Assembly (NCBI RefSeq): GCF_000499845.2
Contig: NC_023756.2
Coordinates: forward strand, 42,967,393 to 43,031,392
DNA length: 64,000 nt
From: Phaseolus vulgaris
Lineage: Eukaryota; Streptophyta; Magnoliopsida; Fabales; Fabaceae
Reading direction: 5' to 3'
Both the position numbers and the translations under genes were made by a program. Of this stretch, positions 42,305 through 53,945 are shown in pieces (position 1 is the stretch's first letter; every line of letters starts with the position of its first letter). The notes beneath the pieces were generated by a model. It worked only from the letters and a program-made list of their open reading frames with translations, made no database searches and was not told the DNA's origin.

Positions 42305-45300
42305 CATATATATGTATATATATATATATTTATTTTTTATTTATTTTTATATTTTTTATATATTTTTTTTTTGTAATTGTTCCATTCATGTTACCTGTTA
42401 TTGTTGGGGGTTGGCTGGTTAGGTATTGGGGAATATCGAAAAGGTCAGAAGTATCAGTTTTACTTCATATTTTTGTGAGGCCTGATTAAATCTCTCTCTT
42501 TTCTCCTATATACTGGATTCTTTTACCAACTGTTTGCATCAATCACCTCATGTCTTCTTATTTACCCAAACTTCTATCATATTGAAAAATGTTAATTTGA
42601 TTCATCTAACATGTTTCTATTTGTAAATTGTCTTTCACAGTTTAACTAATAAGCTCTCTGTCTGTGACCAGAGACTATATGGTTTTGCCATTTGCTTTTC
42701 TGCTGGATTAACTTGTACACTATTGGTAAGTTTGACATTATGATTTTTCTTGTTAAATAAGTGAAGCATATATGCTAGTGCTTCAGTTCAATGTGGAAAT
42801 ATTAATCTTAAGCTTTAATCGGTCTTAGAATATGGCCACACCCAATGCTGAAACAAGGCGTGCACACTACCAGTGTGGGCTCATTTATGCACCTTATATC
42901 CCTGTGAATGTTGAGAATGTTTCTATGGCCAGTATAACTGTAACCTATGACCAATATAGTCAAAACACAAGGCAGCAACCATGGCATTTAGATGTGTTCA
43001 CCATTAGATTGTATTACTCTTATAGTTATAGAGCATAAACAAGAAACTCCTATACTTTCGGCTTCTTTTACTTAAATCAGCTACTGGAATAGAATAGATG
43101 TATAAATTTATATATTTAAATATGAGGGTAATGAATAAATCTCGTAATGGTTTCTCTTTCCTTTTGTATGAAAAATTGATGGGAATATAGTTCTTTTCAC
43201 TTCCTTTCTGAAAACTTTACTTACAACTGTTGCTCTTTCTACTTTAATGTATAATAATATTAGCCTTTTAACTCAATTTTTTTGGCAGACAAGAATAAGC
43301 ACTAACAAATGGCATTTCCCTCTCCCATGTTACAGTCCATGCTTGTTTTTTTCAAGCCAATCAAGTTTGCAATAGCATTCACTCTTGGTAATTTGCTTTC
43401 ACTTGGAAGGTATGTCCTGTTTTAGAGCTGTATAATTACATTATGATGCTGACTTCCTTATACTCTGCAATTTAATGTAATAGAAATGAGGATACATTCA
43501 AACATTTTCTAGTTCACTGAATTTCCATTCACAGGTTTCAAATATTATGCTATTATCAGTAATGGGTTTTTTTTTTCTTTCTTTCCTTCGGAAAAGGGGG
43601 TTGGGGGAGGGGGAAGGAGATGATAATGTTTCTTTACTCTTTATATCACTGTGCGCGGCACTAATCCTATGAACCTCAAATTAGTACTTTTGCCATAAGG
43701 CTCTCACACCTGATAGGCTATTTTGTTGATTGGGCTCTCTTCGTAGACTTGATTTCTAAAAATTAATCAGTTAAATCCATTAAGTAATGCAGGAAACTGG
43801 AACTCTACTCAACCATAGATCACAGAGTGAAATGAGAAATGGGGGCATTACAGTGACTAGGTCAGCTCTTCAAGGCTGCCTAGCTTCCTCCGAAGTCCTA
43901 GTGTTATTGCTGATCCTTTCTTGCCTTCCGTTCATTCCATGTCTTCTTTTAATAACCTTGGCAAACTTCCCACCTTCCATACTCTTCCTCTACCCTGCAT
44001 CCCATCCACATGTCTAGTCTATTAAAAGAAATTCCCATGCATATTCTATTTTATCTCACCTCTGTTACTCATGTTTGTCCTTAATCACTACCTTTCCTTT
44101 CTCCTCACTTGGCTCTTGGTATAATTGGGTATCTATCACAGTGCTTAAAAGTGGGATTTCCATGGTTTAATTTCTGTTCTTATGAACGAAATCACCAAGT
44201 ATAGGAAGTCATTCTAATAAAATAGGTGTTAGGTATTTTGAATTCTTACTTTGTAGTAAACAAATTTCAACAACCAGTATAGAACAACTTTCTTAAGGTT
44301 AGGATATCAAGATGAAAATAAGCAAAGACTAATTTGCATAATCTTATTCTGGACTTCAGTTTCCTTTTTCTTTCTTTTAGCTGGGTGATGTAACACTCAG
44401 TATTATGCGCATATGATGTCTTTCTTGTATATATAAAAGTTAAATTTGAACAATGATTTTTGCTGTAAGTATTAGATTGATCCGTGGTCCAGTTACTTGT
44501 ATTAAAGTGATCATTTTTCCATAGATGCAATCATTGAGATTTAAATTTTATTTATCTCCATTGTCACAATATATCCCTCTTTTACGTCTTTTGCTTTAGA
44601 AATTGTTTTATAGTTACATTTTATTGTTTCATCTTACTCTTACTAGTTTAGTATTTTAAATTAAAACTGACTAAATAGTTTGAAGTTGAAAAATTATGAA
44701 TAGTTCATGTTTATATATTGACTTTGAAACTCCTTTTCAATGCTGTTCTGTTTACTTTAAATGCTAAGTGGGAATCTTTTTTATGGCAGCACAGCATTCC
44801 TAATAGGTCCTAAGAGGCAAGTGACAATGATGCTTGATCCTGCTCGTATATATGCAACAGCCATATACATTGCAAGTATGATAGTCGCCTTGTTTTGTGC
44901 TCTTTATGTAAGTCAATGTAGTTGTCTTTTCTTCATTTTATTTAAGCACAAAAAGATCCCATCTTTTACTAGCTCATTATCTCATTATTTTGCATTAAAC
45001 AGGTTCATAACAAGTTACTGACACTTCTTGCAATTATTTTGGAGTTTGGGGCACTTGTTTGGTATGTCACATATTTTCCAATTGTCTTCCATATAAATTT
45101 GTTCAATATAACCCGAAGTGTGCTGTATGCACACATTAAGTTACCATACCATAAATCTGATGTGGCACAAAAGAGTATGCCAAATGTATGGAAAATTCTA
45201 AAGATAAATTCAATTATATAATGTATATATGCTCCAAAGAGAAAGGCTATATGTCCACCAATAAGCCCCGAAAAAAGTTTGAATGGTTAGTTATAGAATT

Positions 45301-46207
45301 AGTCAGGGTAGCCATGAACTGATGATGAAAATTGAAAGACCTATTTAGTAAACGTGTATTTTTAGTTGAAATAGCTCGAGTGTCTTGTAACATAGGGGTA
45401 AAAAAAAAATGAAAGGGCAAACTCAGCCGCAGTGCCTTCCTAGATAAGGCAAAAGGGTGGGAATATGAAATGAGCTAAGCACAATTGGCATTCGAAACTT
45501 GAATTTGTGATTAACTCAGTGATGAAGTAGTTGAGGCAGACATTATGATGTGTGGATGGTGCAGCTCCGTTTTTGCGTTAGACTAACTGCTTCAAGCTGG
45601 GTCAACTGTGTGAATAGCAACAGTTTTCATGAATCAACTAGCCTTTAGTTGGCTGATGTGGCAATATCTGATGCGACTACATCTTTACTAGAGCTACACA
45701 TATAAGGCTTGAAAAAAATTGAGAAACCTAGGAATGAAGCCAACACCCAATAATGCAAGGAGTGAGCTTCTACCACCACTACACCAATGTGCTTTATCAT
45801 TTTATGTTTTGTATAAATTACCATATACTTGAGATTAATGTAAAAAATAAACGAAAATTAAGCAGTTAATTTTTATCTCTTATCAGTATTTATTGTCATC
45901 TAATAGTTTGGCTACTCAAATCTTGTTATTAATAAAAACTTATATAGCATTGTAAAACTAAAAGCACTTTATTTCATTTGAAGTATTAATGATATCTACG
46001 TTTCAATATTGTATAATCTAATATCTCTTCAAGAATGCAATAATATGATTTATCCTGTTGTGATTGACAGGTATCCACTCCTATATAATCTGACATATTT
46101 CTCTATCTTCTGGTATATTTATTGACAGGTATAGTTTGAGCTACATCCCTTTTGCGAGGTCCATGGTTTCAAAGATCATGGTTTCATGCTTTGACACAGA
46201 ATTTTAG
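40235..46207 (+). CDS. SFT2: SFT2-family vesicle transport protein
   Basis: Exons 40235-40387, 42672-42725, 43336-43409, 44790-44907, 45003-45061 and 46129-46207 join to 178 residues. The N-terminal cytosolic part (MEKMNRAFEKVKTMVGMDVE) is followed by four hydrophobic segments: LYGFAICFSAGLTCTLL, FAIAFTLGNLLSLG, IYATAIYIASMIVALFCALY and LLTLLAIILEFGALVWYSLS. The family signature FTLGNLLSLGSTAFLIGPKR spans an intron, and the protein ends IPFARSMVSKIM...CFDTEF. SFT2 proteins are Golgi tetraspanning membrane proteins that act with syntaxins in endosome-to-Golgi or intra-Golgi transport; the role here is inferred from the family. The first intron is 2.3 kb and contains a (TC)n(TA)n tract. Intron 5 contains a duplicated 3' splice site. 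Confidence 0.93.
42259..42328. repeat. (TC)n(TA)n compound microsatellite in SFT2 intron 1
   Basis: About ten TC units are followed by TA/TG-interrupted repeats. A chance open frame runs through it (LSLSLSLYIYIYIYI). Confidence 0.95.
45240..45800. other. Possible repeat fragment in SFT2 intron 5
   Basis: A stretch noticeably less AT-rich than the rest of the intron, ending in TACCACCACTACACCAATGT. It has no coding frame and does not resemble an exon of this family. It is perhaps an old SINE or non-coding TE fragment that I cannot identify. Confidence 0.3.
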
Positions 46208-47210
46208 GTTATAAACTCAAAAAATGACTATGGCATTGTCTTTCACACCCTCAATATCCTAGAAGTCCTACAGAAAAAGGTTTTCTGACATTGAAATACA
46301 CTTGTGGATTATGATTCTCTTTATTGTCTGCTCTTCCCTTTCGTGGACTCTTGTGTAGGTTCCACTAGATTGTTAGACGTAAAATCTTGTGCATTTGTAT
46401 TTTGTTGTTTTTGGGCTAATGTAAAAATCTTCATTTCTCAGCTGTGTCCTTTCACTCTTCACTCGTTTCTCATTTCTTGTTTTCGTTGCTTCGTGCTGCT
46501 TTGGGGGATGGCTATGTCCCAAAGTCTGCAACCTTTAATTTCAAGAACAATTCTTGCCCAAAACGGTTGATTCATTTAATCAATTAAAAAACATCACATC
46601 TTAGAAAAAAAGAAGTGAGAGTCCATTCAGCAAGAAACTACAAAGCTGGAGATAAACACGTTTTCAAAGGATTTTTTTTTAAGTGTGATTTTTAATAAAT
46701 GGCCAATTTAGCGTTGTCTTATTAGTTTTTGAAACCGAGTAAAATTTAAATGAATTTCTGAAATTTTGTTTAACTTCATAAAAAAAAAACTGAATTGGAA
46801 TCAAGACAAAACATAATTAAAGACTTGAAAGAAATTCTAAATTTTTTAGAAACTTATTTGAGTTTTCTTTAGTTTCATATATTTAATATCTAGATATATT
46901 TTTATTAAACTATTCATTCATTCATGAATAAAACCTTATGGTAGCATCTTTATCTTATTCACCAAGAAAATTAACTAGCAATAAAGAGAATGACACATTG
47001 CACAACTTTCAAATGTTTTCTCATGCAAGAGAGAGAAAAAAGGTAAATAAGTAGGAAGAGGTGAAAGGAGATAGATTAATAAACGAACAACAAGTTCACA
47101 TCATCACATGTCCTTATTGATCAAACAATGTATTTGTAATTTGAACAAACTGTAGCATATATATATGAAGACAAGAGTGAAGAATGTGGAGAAGAAATGA
47201 GTATGTGGTA
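46208..47210. other. Convergent 3' flanks of SFT2 and the dioxygenase gene
   Basis: The SFT2 3' UTR probably extends to about 46.6 kb. The remainder is AT-rich, with no additional gene. The two genes converge here. Confidence 0.6.
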
Positions 47211-50200
47211 TTAAATGTCAGTAGCTGCAAAACTGAAAGAAGCATAAGAGATAGAACCAGCATCCCAACTATCATGAACAACTTTGGCCTTTGCATTTTC
47301 ACCAGCAGCACCCATGGCCACATGCAATGGGAAGAAATGATCAGGCCAAGGATGAGCCATTTTTGCATATGGAGCCTTCTCTTCATATTCATTTACTTCC
47401 TCGTATCTGCATCAGTCATGGATTGAAGAAATACATAATTAAGAACCATGTTATTTCCCATTTTGCTACTAGCCAATGCATCAAGTGTAAACGTTTCCAG
47501 CACATCAAAATCACTGTATGTTCATAATGAGTAAAATTCATAACTCTAGTTGAAGAAGACTATGCCACTTTTACTTTTTTACCACTTGGTAACCTATTTC
47601 ATAAGCTCAGATAAAGTTCTCAGTGAATCAAAAACATCCAAGAAAACTATACTGTTGTGTTATGTTCCAATAGACAGTTACCACTTTGAATGTAGAAGCT
47701 CACCAGAGTCAACCTAAAGTAGAAGCTCACCAGAGCCAACCTAAAGTAGAAGCTCACCAGATACAACAATAATGCATGTTGGTGAATGTAGGGAATCCTT
47801 TGATGCTACCTATGTATTTATCATTTGCAATTCTTTCCCAACTTAGAATTAAGATTTAGGACCATACAAAGAATGTTAGTATGAATGTGAATGTAGAAAC
47901 CAAAGCAAGGAATCATGGCTCCTTCTTCCCGCACCTAGTCTAAATTGTCCATGTGCAATTTTTAGACATATAATATGAAACACATTTTTTAATTGTATAA
48001 TATTTCCAGATATAAATGTATTTCAGATTATAAATTTTAAGATGTATTATAGATTGTAAAATCAAGATCGTGTAATTGGACATACATTTTTTTATTTTTA
48101 AATTGTGTAATGTAAAATATAGTTTTTAATTATGTATTTTAGAATACATTTCCAAATCTAAAAAAAATATTATGATAATCCGCTGAAATACATTTATGAA
48201 TTTAAAAATATATTTTGATTTAAACAATTCGAAAATGCATTATAGATTTCACAATTGTAATTATCAATTGAACATTTTGGAAACAAGTTAAGAATTAATT
48301 CTAAAGTTAAAACTAAAATTGCATCATCTGCCAAAAAAAAGGTCCTACCGAGATTTGAACTCGGGTTACCGGATTCAGAGTCCAATGTCCTAACCACTAG
48401 ACCATAGGACCTTATTCATTTAGACTTTATTTTACAATTCACAAATTAACTATTATAACTATAATTAGTTTTCAAATCTTATGATTTGTAACTTTACTAA
48501 ATATTAAATTATTATTTCAAATTGTTAAATGCAAAAGACGTATAATTCGAAAATAACTTGAAAATGAATGTCACATCCAAAGTTGCTCAAGTCCTTTTAG
48601 AAAAAAAACCTAAAAACTTATGCCTAAAAAATATGTGATGTATTTAAATATAAACATATATAATAAAGATAAATTTATAATTAAATGATATAAAAAAAAA
48701 TATTAAAATAACAATATTATGGATTTGTGATTGTATAAAAAATTATGGATTATTAATGTATCATTGAAAAAAATATGAACTAACTTGAAAACACCTATAG
48801 TAACCTCCACCTCCTCCAGCAATACTCAGTGAATTCAATGTCTAAAGCAAGAAGTCACAATAACAGCAATGGAGGTTGAATGAATAATAAAACAGGGTAA
48901 AAGCATTACCTTCCATGAAGAAGAGAGGTTTTCAGCCAGGAGATAAAAGCCTGAGCCCATGGAGCAGGTGGGCTATTACGAGGACCCATTGCTCTGAGGT
49001 TGTGGGTGGCACTCCCAGACCCAATGATCAGAACACCTTCATCTTTAAGAGGGGCCAAAGCCTTTCCCATGTTATAGTGGTAAGTACCTCCCTTGTTGGA
49101 TGAAACTGAGAGTTGACACACAGGGATATCTGCCTCTGGGTACATCAACATCAGAGGCACCCATGCACCATGGTCAAGCCCACGTTTCGTGTCTTCATCC
49201 ACATGGCTAAACCCTGATCCTAAGAGCACCTCCTTCACCCTCTTGGCCAAGTGTGGTGCCCCAGGTGCTGGATATTTCAACTACCAACAAAAGGGTACAC
49301 AAGTTCAAGATAAAACCAGAGAAAAATAGTAAGAGATCATCAAAATGTGAGAAAAAATCAGTGTAGGTTTGATTTCTATTCTAAAAAGAAAAAGTTTAGA
49401 TTTTGAAGAAATTCAAAATGGAATTTAAGTTTAACTCAATATCATAAAATCGGTTTATAAGTTTAGGTTTGCACCACTTATATACTATGAAATGTCCACT
49501 ATGAGGCTCAGACACTCCTGTGTGTCCGTGTCGAATTCACGTTATCAGTAAAGCGTTCAATTCAAAAAATATTTATTGGATTTATGACAATTCTAATACA
49601 ATTTTCACACAATTTAAAAAAAATATATTAATTTTCTAAAAATTCAAACTTATTATATAAATTTTAGTATAATTATAAAAATAAGGAACAAATCATTTTC
49701 ATGGTAAGAGATGAAATTGTGTTAGAAAATAATTTTGAACGAAAAATATGAGAAGTAAATTAAACATACTCTTAATATTTGCAGTTATATTTGAACTATG
49801 CTCAAATCATGGTTGTTTTAAAAAAGCAAGGGATTGAAGTCAAAGATAATAAGATATAAAAATAATAATTAGAATGTAAGTTTAAAGAATATTAGGATGG
49901 TAATATTCACCAAAAATAAACTAATGGCAAAGAACCAGTCAAATTGGTTCTCACTTCAAACCATGAATAATCATGCTAATATAATTAACTTTAAAAAAAA
50001 CATATAAAGTGGGTTTGACATTGACCAAGTTCTTCTTTTATATACATAATTTTTTTTTTTTATCTATTTTGCTCTTCCATTAATTTTAAATTTTATTCCC
50101 ACAGTCACAGCAATTATTATCGAAAATAAGTATTTTTTTCCGAGTTAATCACAATTAAATTTAACTCTAAAATAGATAATAAGTCACAAAATACATTTTT

Positions 50201-50819
50201 TTCTTTAATTTATTTATAATCTATAACAATTTATAAAGGAGATTTTTTTTAAATTGATTTGTAAACTTTTGAATATTTTACTAATTTTACTCTTACCGAT
50301 ATAAATTATTTTAAATTTTATTTTTTATTAATTTATATTAGTAAATAAATATTTATCTTTTCATAACACAGTAGAAAATGTAAAACTGATTCGTGTTTTC
50401 AAACATCGTAAATGTCGAATAACTAAAAACAGAAATATTAATTTGATTTATAGAATCAAATAACTTACCAAATTTGTAATAATAAAGAGATGAAATTGAG
50501 AAAAAATTGTATAAGCAGAGAGATTAAGAAAGTAATTTAACCTAATAATAATAATAGTAAAAAATTATGCAAACAAACAAACCTTGTACATGGATTTGGG
50601 GAAGCCGTAGAAGTCGTAGACGGTGTCGTTTCGGTCAACGACGTTGACGGTGGGAAGATTGGTGTCCCAGTGGCCGGAGACAACGAGAATGGCGGAGGGT
50701 GGCGTCGGAAACTGCTCTTTCCATGAACTGAAGAACTTCCTCGCCGGAATCGAATCATCCACGGCGAGACTTGGTGATCCATGCGATACGAAGAACGTCT
50801 CCTTCAATTTCAACCCCAT
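47211..50819 (-). CDS. Extradiol ring-cleavage dioxygenase, LigB/DODA-like
   Basis: Minus-strand exons 50819-50583, 49280-48910 and 47406-47211 give 267 residues, the usual size for plant LigB-type proteins. Conserved histidines are visible in VSHGSPSL (His13), VVSGHWDT (His50), LDHGAWVPL (His116), SATHNL (His172) and [13 protein letters not shown] (His221, 226, 231). In this family such residues bind the active-site metal and act as the catalytic base. The ATG at 50819 gives the family N-terminus [15 protein letters not shown]; an in-frame ATG 117 bp upstream would add a charged, unconserved extension. Betalain plants use a paralogue as DOPA 4,5-dioxygenase. Legumes make no betalains, so the substrate is unknown, perhaps a catecholic phenylpropanoid. 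A tRNA gene lies inside intron 2. Confidence 0.93.
47693..47762. repeat. 27-bp tandem repeat, 2.6 copies, in dioxygenase intron 2
   Basis: The unit begins TAGAAGCTCACCAGAGTCAA, with copies starting at 47693, 47720 and 47747 and one substitution between the first two. Confidence 0.93.
48333..48339 (-). terminator. Pol III terminator of tRNA-Gln
   Basis: On the minus strand a run of seven Ts follows the discriminator base directly. Four or more Ts suffice for RNA polymerase III termination. Confidence 0.85.
48340..48411 (-). tRNA. trnQ-CUG: tRNA-Gln (anticodon CUG)
   Basis: 72 nt folding as a canonical cloverleaf. The acceptor is GGTCCTA/TAGGACC and the D arm GTCT...GGAC. The anticodon stem is TTGGA/TCCGG with loop CTCTGAA (anticodon CTG), and the T arm is CCGAG-TTCAAAT-CTCGG. 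The discriminator is T. Internal promoter boxes (TAGTGGTTA region and GTTCAAATC) are intact, and the downstream side on the minus strand is a run of Ts, a good Pol III terminator. No intron and no encoded CCA, as expected for a plant nuclear tRNA gene. It lies wholly in intron 2 of the LigB-type gene, on the same strand. Confidence 0.95.
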
Positions 50820-51700
50820 TTTCTCACTCTTCTTCTTCTCTTCAATCGAATCTTCAATCAAATCACCACTTTCTACTTTTTCTTCTCTCTTTGCCCAACT
50901 ATTTGAACTGTAACAAAATCTTAAGATTTTGTTCATAGATAGTTGTAATCAATGAACGAACCATTCAGAGACAGATAAAGAAAGAAAAGTCTTTATATTA
51001 TGTAAAATATTATTGTTACATACTATATACCAATTATTATAAATGTTTTGGTTATGTGTTCGTATTTAATAAAATTTTGATTTTTATATTATTTCTATTA
51101 AAAAGTCTAATTTTAAGAAATATAAAAATTAAATGATTAATTTTAAGTTCAGAGGTTATGTAGTTATTGTTAAGTAAAGATCGTATGATTGTGTATTACT
51201 ACGTAAAAATATATTTCAATTTAATAAAAAATAAAATAATCTTACTACAATTAACATATATGAAACTGCTAAAACAAATTGTGTTCACGTAAAAGTATAG
51301 ATTTAATAAAGGATAAAATAGTTTTATTGAAATTTGACTCGTGAAATTGTTTAAAAAGTTATATATACAAGTATAAATATTATGATGATTATTTGTTTAT
51401 TCCACGGTCTATGTTTTATTGTCATAATTGTTTTTTAATCAGGTAACGTGTAATGATTTTGTATTGTTTGTTTATTATATTTTCCGTTCTATGTTTGTGA
51501 CATTTGACCGGCCAACGTTTTATTTGACGGGCCAATGTTTTAGATGAAATTAACTCAAAAGTGTCATTGTCATGCCATAATTTTAATAGATGATAATTTA
51601 CATGATAATTACGAAAAAAAAAATCAAAACACTGTGAGTAAAGGCTGTATTGCGTTTTGCTTTTTATTTATTTATTTTACATGATATTGTAATATACACT
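50820..51700. other. 5' leader of the dioxygenase gene and AT-rich flank
   Basis: 50820-50940 is CT-rich on the plus strand (a purine-rich leader on the minus strand). Beyond it is AT-rich DNA without a gene. Confidence 0.6.
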
Positions 51701-51719
51701 CAAAACAAAAATCTTTATT

Positions 51720-52070
51720 TTGAAAGATCATTAGTTACTTTTAACTAAAATTACAAGTATTATTTGGACACAGACCCATTCTTGATAAAAACTGAGTATT
51801 GTTTGAAACACAATCACTCTTAACTAAAATTTGAGTATTGTTTGTATCTCAATCATTCTTAACCAACCCATTGAGTATTGTTTAGAAAGAAACTATTTTC
51901 GGTTAAGACATACTATTCTTTTGACAAGGTCACTCATAGTTCACCCAATGAATATTGTTTGGAACACGATCACTCTTGACTAAGATAAAATATTGTTTGG
52001 ATAGTAATCACTTATAACTAAGACATTGGACATTGTATGGAATGCAATTATTCATATCTAAACAAACAAG
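51720..52070. repeat. Degenerate ~40-50-bp tandem repeat
   Basis: About seven diverged units share the core GAGTATTGTTTGGAACACAA followed by TCACTCTTAACTAA-type sequence (for example near 51796, 51840, 51873, 51950 and 51985). Units vary in length and contain small indels. No coding frame. Confidence 0.75.
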
Positions 52071-52389
52071 GCGTATAGAGATGTGATAAAAAAATATCAG
52101 AAGAGTTTGGTCACTAAAGAGGATTAGTGTCTAAAGATGTATACAATGATATGAACTTTCTTCTAGTTTGCTATATGAACACAACAATTTTCTCTACAAA
52201 GCTTGTAAGAGCAAAAAAATATTTTAGCAACATTTTGACACTTAACCATCGTTCTCTTTTTTTGTCTTCTTCTTCGAAGGATAAATTTATATAAAGCTTG
52301 GAAGAAAGAGTTGTTGCAAATCCTTTTCTGACCGTTGAAAGCGTTGAACTCAAATAGCTTGATATCTTCTAGCACCTGATGAGTGCGAA

Positions 52390-52452
52390 TGTAGAGATGC
52401 ATTAAATATGTTCCGTGCAACATTAAATATGTTCCATGCAACATTAAATGTC
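52390..52452. repeat. Short tandem repeat ATTAAATATGTTCCATGCAAC
   Basis: Two nearly identical 23-bp units plus a third partial unit (GCATTAAATATGTTCC, ACATTAAATATGTTCC, ACATTAAATGTC). Confidence 0.8.
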
Positions 52453-52859
52453 AATCTATTGTTCAAGCAACATTCTAATAGCAAGAACACTTATAAGCAC
52501 TTGGCTAGAGAACTTTCTACTCAAAACGAAGTAAAAGACAAAGATTGCACATATATTTCGACCATAGTTGACATAAATTTGTGTGAGGATGGTTGTTGAA
52601 ACAAAACAACTTTAGCTCATATCCCAATAGATATTGATGTAGATGTTTACTTATTAAATCATCTGGATAGACAAAAGATGAAAACTTTTCCTATAATATA
52701 AAAATAAGCTTCCAAAATATTTTTGTCAAATATAGTGTAGGCTTAAAGGCTATGTGCATTTATCTTCAGTTAAAGATTTTACTTATCAAATGAAACAAAG
52801 ATTGCAAGGTGTTGTATCATCTATTAGACGAAGTGTTTAAAATAGACTTTGATGTCTCC

Positions 52860-53945
52860 AAATCCATGAAGATTGGTTGAAGGCTTTGTTGTTGCTTATG
52901 TGTGTGGGTTTTGGGTAGTTTGAATTTGTAATCCACTCTTAGGTTTAGGGTTTAAGGTTTAGGGTTTAGTTAGAATCCAAAGTTGGTTTAAATCAAATTC
53001 TTTTGAAAAAAAGTGTTTTCCAAAGAAGTGGAAAAAAACCTGTTGTTTTATCGTTTCAATCGGTTGTTTTACACTTGGTGTTTTTGAAACAAGTTTTGAC
53101 AGAGCTTGAAATTTGTTGACCTTACTGTCAAACCAATTCAATCGGTTATTTCGACATTTCAACTGATTGTTTTTTGAAAATCCTTAACAAAATTTGTTAA
53201 GTTTGGTAAATATGTTTTAATTGATTCAAAACTGATTTGACTCTTGTATTAAATGTTTTTAACAATCTTTTGGAGTTTAAATAATTTGTTTTACGCTCCT
53301 GGTAGTTAAGATATCAGATTAAATCTTTCAAATTAGTTTTCTCCAAGATTGCTTCAAGCTTTGGATTTTTCTAAGAGTGAAATAGGATTGTTTTGGAATT
53401 TTTGAATTCAATCTCTGATTGTATTTGGTGTGATCATTCATTTTCTCTCTTAAATACAATAATTCTGTGTAAACATGTTTTGTGCAGATCCAGAGGATGT
53501 TCTGTGATCTGTGGTGTGTTGTTTGCCAAAGGAGGTGTGTGTTCTTGAAGGGTTCAAGATCACCTCTTTGGTGTGTGGTTTGTAATCAAGGTTATTTGAT
53601 TGCTTAGTGGAATACCCAGTGGTTTATGGGGGACTGGATGTAACTCTTGGATAAGAGTGAACCAGTATAAATTTGTCGTGTGATTCTTTCTACCCTTAAT
53701 CTCATTTAAATATATTTTAGTTTGTTTTTATTAACTGTTGATAAAAGCAACCAGTTGAATCACATAAACAATCGATTGATTTTCTGGAAACATAATAAAA
53801 CAAATTTGTTTCTTGGATAACTTGATGTTTTTCTCTTTGATTCTTCATTAACTTTCTCTATACCTTCAATATTTGCGAAAATCTTTTATAAACAGTTAAC
53901 CCCCTCTTGTTTAAGGCCTACAATTCTAACACGAAACACTTTCAT
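52860..53945 (+). repeat. LTR-like fragment of a legume retrotransposon
   Basis: Non-coding text of a kind typical of plant LTR/leader regions. It includes a run of TTTAGGG-like units (52938-52970) and repeated ATCGGTTGTTTT/ATCGGTTATTTC motifs (53050-53170). A GGTGTGTGTTCTTGAAGGG...CCAGTATAAATTTGTCGTG block (53530-53690) and a final AACCCCCTCTTG...CTACAATTCTAACAC (53897-53932) resemble the stretch before the first-strand primer site. No partner LTR or coding region follows. The identity is my reading of the pattern only. Confidence 0.45.

Noticed and set aside
42229..42489. Frame rich in LSLSLS and YIYIYI
   Set aside because: Produced by the (TC)n(TA)n microsatellite in SFT2 intron 1.
42832..43038. 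Possible extra exon in SFT2 intron 2 (MATPNAETRRAHYQC...)
   Set aside because: SFT2 exons 2 and 3 join in frame without it and the family has no such segment.
50623..50913. Plus-strand frame opposite the dioxygenase first exon
   Set aside because: Antisense shadow of the LigB-type coding exon and its CT-rich leader.
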